Source of the DNA: an uncultured bacterium
GTDB lineage: Bacteria; Actinomycetota; Actinomycetes; S36-B12
Assembly: GCA_903954205.1 (NCBI GenBank)
Contig: CAJBMR010000352.1
Coordinates: 1 to 20,178 of the forward strand
DNA: 20,178 nt
Direction: 5' to 3'
The first letter of the stretch is position 1. Every line of letters begins with the position of its first letter. The notes under the pieces were generated by a model, which was given only the letters and a program-made list of their open reading frames with translations, was not told where the DNA came from and did no database searches. The translations under genes were made by a program, and so were the position numbers. Of this stretch, positions 1 to 7,233 are shown piece by piece.

Positions 1-1
1 A

Positions 2-463
2 CTCAAGCCGGCGGGGCTCTACGACAAATTCGTCGACTACCGTGAATCGCTCGGCATGGAGGTACTGCCGCACGGGGAGGACGCCACGTTCCGCCAACTC
101 CTTCGTCGCTTGAAGGAAGGCAAGCTCGTGTGCCTCGTGGCCGATCGCGACCTATCGGGAAGCGGCGTACCCGTGGATTTCTTCGGCGAGACCGCATCCA
201 TGCCTGCGGGCCCGGCCATGTTGTCGCTGATGACGGGGGCGCCGATCATGCCCGTCGAGCTCTGGCACGTGAAGGGCGGACTGAAGGCGCGCGTGCGCGC
301 TGCTCTCCCGATCCCCGAGGGTGTGGAGCGCAAGGCGCGGGTGGCCGCGCTCACCCAGTCGATGGCCGATGCGTTCGCCGACGCCATCACCGCGCATCCG
401 GCCGATTGGCACATGATGCAGCGACTCTGGCTTAACGACCTTTCCCAGCGAGATGCAGCGTGA
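2..463 (+). CDS. Phosphatidylinositol mannoside acyltransferase, 3' part (PatA-like, LPLAT family)
   Basis: This is the C-terminal 153 residues of a gene cut by the left edge; the reading frame is open from base 2. It contains the DRDLSGSGVPVDFFGE and PAGPAMLSLMTGAPIMPV stretches typical of the lysophospholipid/lipid A-type acyltransferase family. In actinobacteria the member next to pimA is PatA, which acylates a mannose of phosphatidylinositol mannosides on the cytoplasmic membrane. The catalytic HxxxxD motif should lie upstream of the window and cannot be checked. The TGA stop overlaps the GTG start of pimA (GTGA, 460-463), so the two are probably translationally coupled. The family call is strong; the exact substrate is inferred from the pimA neighbour. 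Confidence 0.88.
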   Translation, partial: LKPAGLYDKFVDYRESLGMEVLPHGEDATFRQLLRRLKEGKLVCLVADRDLSGSGVPVDFFGETASMPAGPAMLSLMTGAPIMPVELWHVKGGLKARVRAALPIPEGVERKARVAALTQSMADAFADAITAHPADWHMMQRLWLNDLSQRDAA

Positions 464-1638
464 AGATCGGGATCGTGTGCCCCTACGCCTGGGATGTGCC
501 CGGGGGCGTTTCGGCGCACATCCGCGATCAGGCTGAGACCCTCATCGAGATGGGGCATGACGTGAGCGTCATCACACCCGTCGAGGACCCTGACTCCCTT
601 CCTCCCTACGCCGTCGACGGGGGCCGGCCGCGCTCCGTGCCCTACAACGGATCCGTCGCGCGACTCACCTTCGGGGTGAAGGCCACCGCACGGGTGCGAC
701 GCTGGATCCGCGAAGGTGAGTTCGACGTGCTCCATGTCCACGAGCCGCTCGCGCCCTCACTCGGCGTGCTCGCCTGCTGGTCGGCTCGCGGCCCGATGGT
801 GGCCACTGTGCACTCGTCGATCGAGCGCTCGCGTGTCCTTGTGACGGGCTACTACCTCGCGCAGACCGCTCTGGAGAAGATCTCTGCGCTGGTGGCCGTG
901 AGCGAACACGCGCGCCGCACCATCGTTGATCACCTCGGGGGCGATGCAGTCCTGATTCCCAACGGCGTCCGTGTCGACCACTACCAGGATGCGCCGCCCC
1001 TGCGCGAATGGCCGGGTCCCGCGATCGGATTCCTGGGCCGGATGGACGAGCCACGCAAGGGCCTTCCCATCCTGCTGGAGGCCTTCGCTGGAATCCGCGC
1101 GCGCATTCCCGATGCGACGCTTGTCCTTATCGGGCCGGGTGATCCGGATGAGGTGCTTGCCGAGGTGCCCGCAGCCCTTCGCTCCGGGATCGTCGTCCTG
1201 GGCCGGCTGGATGAAGCAGACAAGGCGCGTGCCCTGGCGTCACTGAGCGTCTACGTCGCCCCCAACACGGGCGGGGAGTCCTTCGGGATCGTGCTGCTCG
1301 AAGCCATGGCCGCGGGGGCTCCCGTCGTTGCCAGTGACCTGGATGCCTTCGCGCGGGTGCTGGATGAGGGCAGGTGCGGCGCGCTCTTCCCCGTGGGGGA
1401 CTCTGCTGCGCTTGAGGCGACGGTCATCGATCTCCTCGGGAATGACGAGGAGCGAAGGCGGCTCGTGGCCGCCGGTGCGCGCCGCGTTGCGGCGTATGAC
1501 TGGCGCACGGTCGCCGGTGACCTCATCGACGTCTATGCGAGCGTCACAGCCGGGCAGAGTCGCGTGCGAGAAGACCTGCGCGGGCAGATTGTCGGTCGAC
1601 TCGCACGCCGCCGGACCGCGGAGGGAGGGGCTCAGTGA
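460..1638 (+). CDS. pimA: Phosphatidylinositol alpha-mannosyltransferase PimA (GT4)
   Basis: This 392-residue glycosyltransferase is the full family length. The N-terminal Rossmann domain opens with IVCPYAWDVPGGVSAH, and the C-terminal domain carries GFLGRMDEPRKG and NTGGESFGIVLLEAMAAG. Residues match those described as catalytic in mycobacterial PimA: Gly16, His118 (in TVHSS), Arg194, Lys200 and Glu273 of the E-X7-E type region. Known role: transfer of the first mannose from GDP-mannose to the inositol 2-position of phosphatidylinositol on the cytoplasmic face of the membrane, starting PIM synthesis. The start is the GTG in the GTGA overlap with the upstream acyltransferase. The stop overlaps the next gene (TGATG). 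Very close similarity to mycobacterial PimA across the whole length makes this call secure. Confidence 0.95.
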   Translation: MKIGIVCPYAWDVPGGVSAHIRDQAETLIEMGHDVSVITPVEDPDSLPPYAVDGGRPRSVPYNGSVARLTFGVKATARVRRWIREGEFDVLHVHEPLAPSLGVLACWSARGPMVATVHSSIERSRVLVTGYYLAQTALEKISALVAVSEHARRTIVDHLGGDAVLIPNGVRVDHYQDAPPLREWPGPAIGFLGRMDEPRKGLPILLEAFAGIRARIPDATLVLIGPGDPDEVLAEVPAALRSGIVVLGRLDEADKARALASLSVYVAPNTGGESFGIVLLEAMAAGAPVVASDLDAFARVLDEGRCGALFPVGDSAALEATVIDLLGNDEERRRLVAAGARRVAAYDWRTVAGDLIDVYASVTAGQSRVREDLRGQIVGRLARRRTAEGGAQ

Positions 1639-2189
1639 TGGGGGCCTGGTGGTGGGCCGTCGGTGCGCTCGTGGTGCTGCTTGTCGTGGGGCTCTATCTC
1701 AGCATGACGGCGGGACGGCTGGATCGTCTGCATCGACGCATCGACACATCGCTCCACGCCCTCGACACCCAGCTCCTTCGCCGTTCCGCACAGGCCCTCG
1801 ACATGGCGGCATCCGGAGTCTACGATCCCGCCACCGCGGTGGTGCTTGCGGATTCGGCTCATGGAGCTCGAGCGGCTTCCGACGATGACGTGGTGTCGCG
1901 CGGGCTGGCGGAAAGCGACCTCACGCGTGTCCTGCTCGAGGCGATACCGGACGCCCAGGAGGCAGACGAACTCCGCGAGGCGGCGCCTGACCCGACAATG
2001 CTCGATGACCTCCGTGGCACGTGCGTGCGCGTGCAGCTCTCGCGGCGTTTCCACAATGACGCGGTGCGCGCGTGTCGTCAGGTAAGGCGGCAGCGACTCG
2101 TGAGGTGGCTCCACCTCGCGGGGCACACCCCGTGGCCGGAGACGGTGGAAATGGACGACACGCCGCCTCCGGGCCTTACCGCGCGATGA
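1638..2189 (+). CDS. LemA-like small membrane protein
   Basis: This protein of 183 residues has one N-terminal membrane segment (about residues 4-22, Trp/Val/Leu-rich) followed by an Arg-rich turn and a helical soluble domain. Its C-terminal section (FHNDAVRACRQVRRQRLVRW followed by LHLAGHTPWPETVE) resembles the end of LemA proteins (NDAVR ... LFGFKPxPYFE). LemA function is not established. The ATG at 1638 overlaps the pimA stop (TGATG) and has a purine-rich GGAGGGG site about 7 bases upstream; a GTG at 1635 would add one residue. I recall that mycobacteria carry a longer membrane/Nudix protein (Rv2609c) in this place; there is no Nudix box here. The LemA relation is moderate, based on topology, length and C-terminal pattern. 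Confidence 0.7.
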   Translation: MGAWWWAVGALVVLLVVGLYLSMTAGRLDRLHRRIDTSLHALDTQLLRRSAQALDMAASGVYDPATAVVLADSAHGARAASDDDVVSRGLAESDLTRVLLEAIPDAQEADELREAAPDPTMLDDLRGTCVRVQLSRRFHNDAVRACRQVRRQRLVRWLHLAGHTPWPETVEMDDTPPPGLTAR

Positions 2190-2204
2190 TCGGGTGACCC
2201 GACG

Positions 2205-2210
2205 TACCTT
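2205..2210 (+). promoter_or_regulatory. Possible -10 element of a leaderless lipoprotein mRNA
   Basis: TACCTT fits the TANNNT pattern of actinobacterial -10 elements. It lies 6 bases before the lipoprotein ATG at 2217, so transcription would start at or next to the start codon. No clear Shine-Dalgarno precedes that ATG, which agrees with a leaderless transcript. No good -35 is seen. Confidence 0.3.
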
Positions 2211-2216
2211 GGATGA

Positions 2217-3266
2217 ATGCGCCTCATTGCCCCCCTTGTTTTGGGAGCTCTCCTCCTCGCCGCGTGCGGTGGCGAGGAAGCGGCTCCGGCCTCGTCGAGC
2301 CCGAGTCCGAGCCCGAGTTCCTCGAGCGCGTCGCCGTCACCGAGCCCCTCGGCCCTGCCCACGCCCTCGTCCGCGTATGGCATCCCACCGGGCGCCTCGC
2401 CGTTCTCCGGCCTGCCCGGAGGCGAGGGCAAGCCGGTGCTTGCGATCAAGATCGACAACACCCGCGCCGCCCAGCCCCACGCCGGCCTCCAGGCCGCGGA
2501 CCTTGTCTATGTGGAGGAGGTCGAGTGGGACCTCACCCGCCTGCTCGCGATCTACAACTCCCAGTTGCCCGACGTGATCGGCCCGGTGCGCTCAGCCCGC
2601 ATCAGCGACATGGACATCATCGCGCCCTTCGGCAAGGTCGCCTTCTCGAATTCCGGTGCGCAGAGCAAGCTGCTCCCGGTGATTGCCGCAGCCAACCTCT
2701 ACGACGTGTCGGCCGATAAGGCGTACGAGGCATTCACCAACGACCCCGGCAGGCCTTCACCGGTCGACCACATGGCAGATCCGCGCATGCTGCTGGCGGC
2801 TGCGCCCGATGCGGCACTGGCCCGCGATGTCGGGTTCGTCTTCTCCGAGGAGCCGCCGGCAGGGGGCAAACCCGTGAAGTCGGTCACGATGACCTGGCCC
2901 TCATCGGAAGTGTCCTTCACGTGGGACGAGGAGGCCGGCAACTTCATCGTCGGCCTCAACGGCGAGGAATCCCGGTCCACCGAGGGCGGTCCTCAGCGCG
3001 CGGCGACCGTGGTCGTCCAGTCGGCGGTGCAGACGGACTCCGGATACGGCGACCGCTACGGCGGGAGGACGCCGTTCATCGAGACGGTGGGGAAGGGCGT
3101 CGCCCTGGTGCTCCGCGACGGCCGGATGTGGTCGGTGACCTGGGAGCGGCCCTCCATGGAGGACGGCACCCGGTTCCTGATGCCGGACGGCACGCAGATG
3201 CCCTTCGCCATCGGCCAGGAGTGGATCGTCCTCCTCGACAAGTCCATGAAGCCCAAGGTCACCTGA
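2217..3266 (+). CDS. DUF3048 (YerB-like) lipoprotein
   Basis: This 349-residue protein has a lipoprotein signal peptide. A short hydrophobic helix ends in the lipobox LLAAC with Cys17, so it should be lipidated and held on the outer face of the membrane. Residues about 24-52 are an extreme Ser/Pro linker. The DUF3048 N-terminal domain follows: KIDNTRAAQPHAGL, then YVEEVEWDLTRLLAIY and IGPVRSARISDMD. The C-terminal DUF3048 part covers about residues 215-345. The function of the family is unknown. The gene sits between the PIM cluster and pdxS, starts 27 bases after the LemA-like gene and has no ribosome site, so it may be expressed from its own leaderless promoter. Domain recognition is from conserved motifs; no activity can be assigned. 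Confidence 0.85.
   Translation: MRLIAPLVLGALLLAACGGEEAAPASSSPSPSPSSSSASPSPSPSALPTPSSAYGIPPGASPFSGLPGGEGKPVLAIKIDNTRAAQPHAGLQAADLVYVEEVEWDLTRLLAIYNSQLPDVIGPVRSARISDMDIIAPFGKVAFSNSGAQSKLLPVIAAANLYDVSADKAYEAFTNDPGRPSPVDHMADPRMLLAAAPDAALARDVGFVFSEEPPAGGKPVKSVTMTWPSSEVSFTWDEEAGNFIVGLNGEESRSTEGGPQRAATVVVQSAVQTDSGYGDRYGGRTPFIETVGKGVALVLRDGRMWSVTWERPSMEDGTRFLMPDGTQMPFAIGQEWIVLLDKSMKPKVT
2285..2370 (+). repeat. Low-complexity Ser/Pro-coding tract
   Basis: Short degenerate repeats of the type ccgagtccgagc / gagcccctcg encode the Ser-Pro linker of the lipoprotein. Such a tract is a likely site of slippage and of length variation between strains. Confidence 0.6.
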
Positions 3267-3307
3267 GGCGGGCTGTACCTCTACCTGGCGCCTTCGGCAC
3301 ACCCGAC

Positions 3308-3313
3308 TACGAT
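3308..3313 (+). promoter_or_regulatory. Possible -10 element for the pdxS-pdxT-yebC operon
   Basis: TACGAT lies in the 96-base gap between the lipoprotein gene and pdxS, about 50 bases before the GTG start. The -35 region (around CTGGCG at 3285-3290) is poor. A start near 3320 would give a leader of about 43 bases containing the hairpins at 3323-3343. Confidence 0.35.
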
Positions 3314-3322
3314 GGGGGAAGT

Positions 3323-3343
3323 GCCGCGGGCGTCGCGGCGCCC
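3323..3343 (+). other. Overlapping alternative hairpins in the pdxS leader
   Basis: GCCGCG (3323-3328) pairs with CGCGGC (3334-3339) around a 5-base loop. GGGCG (3328-3332) pairs with CGCCC (3339-3343). The two stems exclude each other and end 9 bases before the AGAGG ribosome site of pdxS at 3353-3357. Confidence 0.35.
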
Positions 3344-3362
3344 ACGGTCGTGAGAGGTCATC

Positions 3363-4262
3363 GTGTCGGATTCCACCAGTCACGTCACCGGCACCACCCG
3401 CGTGAAGCGGGGCATGGCGGAGATGCTCAAGGGCGGCGTCATCATGGACGTCGTCACGCCCGATCAGGCCAAGATCGCTGAGGATGCCGGTGCGGTCGCC
3501 GTCATGGCGCTCGAGCGAGTTCCTGCGGATATCCGTGCCCAGGGCGGTGTCGCGCGCATGTCAGATCCCGACATGATCGAGGGGATCATCGACGCGGTGA
3601 CTATCCCCGTCATGGCCAAGGCGCGCATCGGCCACTTCGCTGAGGCGCAGGTGATCCAGTCCCTGGGCGTCGACTACATCGACGAGTCCGAGGTTCTCAC
3701 GCCCGCTGACTACTCCAACCACATCGACAAGTGGCAGTTCACCGTTCCCTTCGTGTGCGGTGCCACCAACCTGGGTGAGGCGCTGCGGCGCATCACCGAG
3801 GGCGCGGCCATGATCCGATCCAAGGGCGAGGCGGGCACGGGTGACGTCTCCAACGCGGTCACGCACATGCGGCGCATCCTTGGCGAGATCCGCGCGCTTG
3901 CCGCGCGCTCCGAAGACGAGCTCTATGTCGCCGCCAAGGAGCTCCAGGCTCCCTATGACCTCGTGGTCGAGGTCGCTAAGGCAGGCCGCCTCCCGGTCGT
4001 GCTCTTCACCGCCGGCGGCATCGCCACTCCGGCGGACGCCGCGATGATGATGCAGTTGGGAGCCGACGGTGTCTTCGTGGGCTCGGGAATCTTCAAGTCA
4101 GGCGAGCCCGCGAAGCGTGCGGAGGCCATCGTCCAGGCAACCCGGCACTTCGACAACGCCGATGTCGTGGCCAAGGTGTCGCGTGGGCTGGGCGAGGCAA
4201 TGGTCGGCATCAATGTCGCCGACATCCCGGTCCACCATCGTCTCGAAGATCGAGGCTGGTGA
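3363..4262 (+). CDS. pdxS: Pyridoxal 5'-phosphate synthase subunit PdxS
   Basis: This 299-residue protein is the synthase subunit that builds pyridoxal 5'-phosphate from ribose 5-phosphate, glyceraldehyde 3-phosphate and ammonia, as a ring of (beta/alpha)8 barrels decorated with PdxT. The residues known from Bacillus PdxS are present with a constant offset of 5: Asp29 (MDVVTP), Lys86 (VMAKARIGH) and Lys154 (MIRSKGEAGTG). The phosphate-binding ends FTAGGIATPADAA and GADGVFVGSGIFKSG are intact. The start is the GTG with AGAGG 5 bases upstream. The stop overlaps the pdxT start (GTGA, 4259-4262), fitting the need for both subunits. Confidence 0.97.
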   Translation: MSDSTSHVTGTTRVKRGMAEMLKGGVIMDVVTPDQAKIAEDAGAVAVMALERVPADIRAQGGVARMSDPDMIEGIIDAVTIPVMAKARIGHFAEAQVIQSLGVDYIDESEVLTPADYSNHIDKWQFTVPFVCGATNLGEALRRITEGAAMIRSKGEAGTGDVSNAVTHMRRILGEIRALAARSEDELYVAAKELQAPYDLVVEVAKAGRLPVVLFTAGGIATPADAAMMMQLGADGVFVGSGIFKSGEPAKRAEAIVQATRHFDNADVVAKVSRGLGEAMVGINVADIPVHHRLEDRGW

Positions 4263-4918
4263 CGGAGTCCGACAGGGGCCGCTCCGCGCCCACCATCGGT
4301 GTCCTCTCCCTTCAGGGTGACGTCCGTGAGCACCTCCGAGCTCTCGAGGGGGCGGGTGCGCACGCCGTGCCCGTGGGGTCCTCCGAGGGCCTGAGGTCCG
4401 TCCAAGCACTGGTCATCCCCGGTGGGGAGTCCACGACGATGTCCATGCTCGCCGTGCGCGACGGGCTCATGGAGCCGCTGCGCGTCGCGCGATCCGAGGG
4501 CATGCCGATGTATGGCTCCTGCGCGGGGATGATCATGCTGGCCGATGAGGCGCTCGACGGACGGGCGGACCAGCAGACCATCGGCGGGATCTCCATGGTC
4601 GTACGCCGCAATGCATTCGGCCGCCAGGTGGACTCTTTCGAAGCCGACATCGATGTCTCCGGCCTCGACGCCGCCTTTCCCGCGGTCTTCATCCGCGCCC
4701 CGTGGGTCGAGTCCGTGGGGGAGGGCGTCGAGGTGCTTGCCCGGGTGACGCAGCCCGAGAGGGGTGGTTCCGCCGGCCCGCCGGGTCCCTCGGGCGGAGC
4801 GGATACCATCGTCGCGGTCAGGCAGGGGCCGCTCGTCGCCACGTCGTTCCATCCGGAACTCACCGGTGACCCGCGCTTCCACGAGATGTTCGTCCGGATT
4901 GTGAGGCAGTACGCATGA
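4259..4918 (+). CDS. pdxT: Pyridoxal 5'-phosphate synthase glutaminase subunit PdxT
   Basis: This 219-residue class I glutaminase supplies ammonia to PdxS. It shows IGVLSLQGDVREH at the N-terminus, the PGGEST glutamine-binding loop (54-59), the nucleophile Cys88 in YGSCAGM, and His198 and Glu200 in SFHPELT: a full catalytic triad. There is a Gly/Pro/Ser-rich insertion at about residues 165-182 before the last strands, making it slightly longer than the usual roughly 190-200 residues; it also has a polar 10-residue N-terminal extension. It overlaps pdxS (GTGA) and yebC (ATGA, 4915-4918), so the three genes look co-translated. Confidence 0.96.
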   Translation: MTESDRGRSAPTIGVLSLQGDVREHLRALEGAGAHAVPVGSSEGLRSVQALVIPGGESTTMSMLAVRDGLMEPLRVARSEGMPMYGSCAGMIMLADEALDGRADQQTIGGISMVVRRNAFGRQVDSFEADIDVSGLDAAFPAVFIRAPWVESVGEGVEVLARVTQPERGGSAGPPGPSGGADTIVAVRQGPLVATSFHPELTGDPRFHEMFVRIVRQYA

Positions 4919-5670
4919 GCGGCCACTCCAAGTGGGCCACCACCAAACACAAGAAGGCCGTCGTCGATGCCCGACGCGGCAAGCTCTTTGCGCGTCTCAT
5001 CAAGAACATCGAGGTCGCGGCTCGTCAGGGCGGCGGCGACCCCGCGGGTAATCCGACCCTTTATGATGCCATCCAGAAGGCACGCAAGAGTTCCGTCCCC
5101 CTCGACAACATCGATCGAGCGGTCAAGCGGGGCTCGGGGGCTGAAGCCGGTGGCGCCGACTACCAGACCATCATGTACGAGGGCTATGGGCCAAACGGTG
5201 TGGCCGTCCTCGTCGAGTGCCTCACCGACAATCGCAACCGTGCCGCGTCGGAGGTGCGCGTGGCGTTGACACGCAACGGTGGGAGCATGGCCGACCCGGG
5301 ATCCGTGTCCTACCTCTTCAGTCGCAAGGGCGTAGTCATGGTGCCGCGAGCCGAGGGAGTGGACGAGGACTCCATCCTTGCTGCGGTGCTCGAGGTAGGT
5401 GCCGAAGAGGTCAACGACCTCGGCGACATCTTCGAGGTCGTGAGCGAGGCCGGGGACGTGGTCGCCGTCCGCACGGCGCTGCAGGGCTCCGACATCGACT
5501 ACGACTCTGCCGAGGCAACCTTCGTGCCCAGCATGTCCGTGCCTGTCGATGCCGATACGGCCCGCAAGGTCTTCCGCCTAGTGGAGGCCCTCGAGGACAG
5601 CGACGACGTCCAGAACGTCTACACCAACGTGGACGTGAGCGACGAGGTGCTCGCGAGCCTCGACGCCTGA
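4915..5670 (+). CDS. yebC: YebC/PmpR family protein (TACO1-type)
   Basis: This 251-residue protein has the usual family length. It starts with the family signature MSGHSKWATTKHKKAVVDAR, followed by RGKLFARLIKNIEVAARQGG, the YEGYGPNGVAVLVE motif and LTDNRNRAASEVR. YebC proteins were described first as DNA-binding transcription regulators; more recent work assigns some a ribosome-linked role in relieving stalls at proline-rich stretches. Which applies here cannot be told from sequence. The position between pdxT and ruvC is conserved in actinobacteria. The start overlaps the pdxT stop. Confidence 0.95.
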   Translation: MSGHSKWATTKHKKAVVDARRGKLFARLIKNIEVAARQGGGDPAGNPTLYDAIQKARKSSVPLDNIDRAVKRGSGAEAGGADYQTIMYEGYGPNGVAVLVECLTDNRNRAASEVRVALTRNGGSMADPGSVSYLFSRKGVVMVPRAEGVDEDSILAAVLEVGAEEVNDLGDIFEVVSEAGDVVAVRTALQGSDIDYDSAEATFVPSMSVPVDADTARKVFRLVEALEDSDDVQNVYTNVDVSDEVLASLDA

Positions 5671-5699
5671 TTGAGGCTGGCGCAGGAGTGGAGGCCGGT

Positions 5700-7178
5700 A
5701 TGTCCGGAGCAGGACGGCAACTCACCGGCTGGGATGCCGCTACGTGGCGCACATCGGCGGGGAGTCCGCACCTGCGCTCCACGGTGGTGGCCCTCGTGCT
5801 GCTCGACAGCACCCCTGATTGGGAGCGCCTGTGCGAGCGCGTGGAGCGCCTCACCCGCATGGTGCCCGTCCTACGGCAGCGACCCCTTAGGGGAGTCTTC
5901 GGAGTCGCGTCACCGCGACTGGCCGTCGATCCCGACTTCGACCTGGGGCTCCACCTGCGCCGCATGCGCCTGGCCGGCGGGGGAAGTTGGAGCGAGCTCC
6001 TCACCGAAGCGCGGCGGGTAAGCCTGACCGACTTCGACCGCGATCGACCCCTGTGGGAGCTCGTCCTCGTCGAAGGACTCGAGGGTGGCCGCGCGGCACT
6101 GCTGCTGAAGTTGCATCATGCGATCGCCGATGGGCAGGCGACCGTCCTCATCGGCCTCAACCTGGTGGAGTTCGGCGCGACGCCCAATCCCGATGAGGCC
6201 GATGCACCCGCGGCACCGGAAGCGGTAGCGGCGGGAGCGCCTGAGGTGAGCCTCGCGGACATCGTCGACAACCTTCGTCGCGGGATAGGTGCTGCCGAGC
6301 GTGTGGGTGAGGCGATGGCCGCCCTCGCGCGCGGGACGCTCACCGACCCCGTGAACACCTGGACCTCGGTGCTGGGCACGTTGGCCTCCGTGGGCCGGTT
6401 CACGGCGGTGCCCGATGGCCCCCTGTCGCCCTTGATGACGGAGCGCGGCACGACGTATCACTTCGCCGCCTTCGACCTGCCCTTCGCCAGCTTGCGCAGT
6501 GCGGCGAAGGCACGTGATTGCAGTGTGAACGACGCCTTCATGGCGGCGGTCGGCCTTGGTCTTGAGCGCTATCACGTGCGGCGGGGGAGTGTCGCTGACG
6601 ACCTACGCTTCAACGTGCCCATCAGCCTTCGTGGTGACGCGGGGGATACGTCGGCCCAGGCCTCCAACGCGGTGACCATCGCACGAATCGCCCTGCCCGT
6701 GGCGGGTCTCACGGTCGACGAGCGCATGCACGCTGCTCATAAGGCGGTAGCGCGCTGGCGTGACGAACCGGCTCTGAGATTCGCTGACCCGCTCGCGGAG
6801 ATCAGCTGGCTGGTGCCCGTGCCGGTGCTGGCCCAGGCGGCACTGGCCAGCGATGTCACGACGAGCAATGTCCCCGGGCCGCCGCTGCCGCTCTTCATCG
6901 CCGGCGCGCGCATCGCGGGCATCTATCCGCTGGTGGCGACGATCGGCGCGGCGGTCAACGTCACGATGGTCACCTACGACGGCTCCGCATTCGTGGGCAT
7001 CTCGGCGGACGACCGGGCAGTGCCGGATCTGGCCGACCTGGTGGCTGACATGCGCTCAGGCTTCGCCACGGTCACGGAGGGCCCCGTGGGGCCAGCCGAC
7101 CCCCTCACGGAGGGAGAGCCGGGCGACGGCACGCCGAAGGCCCGCGCGATCCGCGAGGCCGACGCCCAGGAGCAGTAG
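5700..7178 (+). CDS. WS/DGAT-type acyltransferase (wax ester synthase/diacylglycerol acyltransferase family)
   Basis: This 492-residue protein resembles bacterial acyl-CoA:diacylglycerol/alcohol acyltransferases, which make storage triacylglycerol or wax esters at the membrane. Motifs in order: PLW in DRDRPLWELVLVEGL (about 113-127), the catalytic HHxxxDG as HHAIADG (139-145), VNDAFMAAV (276-284), NVPISLR (305-311) and SNVPGP (389-394). The open frame runs far upstream inside yebC, but similarity begins near QLTGWDAATW, so the ATG at 5700 with GAGG 5 bases before it is the best start. It lies 29 bases after yebC, in the same direction, with no promoter seen. The C-terminal tail of about 30 residues is charged and Gly/Pro-rich. 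Family call is firm; acceptor lipid unknown. Confidence 0.9.
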   Translation: MSGAGRQLTGWDAATWRTSAGSPHLRSTVVALVLLDSTPDWERLCERVERLTRMVPVLRQRPLRGVFGVASPRLAVDPDFDLGLHLRRMRLAGGGSWSELLTEARRVSLTDFDRDRPLWELVLVEGLEGGRAALLLKLHHAIADGQATVLIGLNLVEFGATPNPDEADAPAAPEAVAAGAPEVSLADIVDNLRRGIGAAERVGEAMAALARGTLTDPVNTWTSVLGTLASVGRFTAVPDGPLSPLMTERGTTYHFAAFDLPFASLRSAAKARDCSVNDAFMAAVGLGLERYHVRRGSVADDLRFNVPISLRGDAGDTSAQASNAVTIARIALPVAGLTVDERMHAAHKAVARWRDEPALRFADPLAEISWLVPVPVLAQAALASDVTTSNVPGPPLPLFIAGARIAGIYPLVATIGAAVNVTMVTYDGSAFVGISADDRAVPDLADLVADMRSGFATVTEGPVGPADPLTEGEPGDGTPKARAIREADAQEQ

Positions 7179-7181
7179 TCT
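7176..7181 (+). promoter_or_regulatory. Possible -10 element for ruvCAB
   Basis: TAGTCT overlaps the stop codon of the upstream acyltransferase gene and fits TANNNT. A start about 7 bases later would fall inside the LexA-like palindrome. A TAG stop codon already gives half of this motif, so chance is a real alternative. Confidence 0.3.
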
Positions 7182-7182
7182 T

Positions 7183-7196
7183 CGCACAGGTGTTCG
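7183..7196. promoter_or_regulatory. lexA box: LexA-box-like palindrome upstream of ruvCAB
   Basis: CGCAC-AGGT-GTTCG matches the actinobacterial/Gram-positive SOS box CGAAC-N4-GTTCG at 9 of 10 defined positions. It lies in the 55-base gap before ruvC, about 38-51 bases before the GTG start. RuvCAB genes are often SOS-regulated, so a LexA operator makes sense. It also lies inside a near-perfect direct repeat (7181-7202), which is another way to read the same bases. Confidence 0.5.
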
Positions 7197-7233
7197 CATA
7201 GGCCCGGATCCCGGGATCGCGGAGGAGGCGCTC

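Noticed and set aside
3953..4950. Long minus-strand open frames opposite pdxS-pdxT (3953-4882 and 4312-4950)
   Set aside because: Both are shadows of pdxS and pdxT, which have all catalytic residues on the plus strand; no recognisable motif appears in the shadow proteins.
5217..5699. Upstream extension of the WS/DGAT frame into yebC
   Set aside because: These residues are Arg/Gly-rich, overlap yebC in another frame and have no similarity to the acyltransferase family, which begins near the ATG at 5700.
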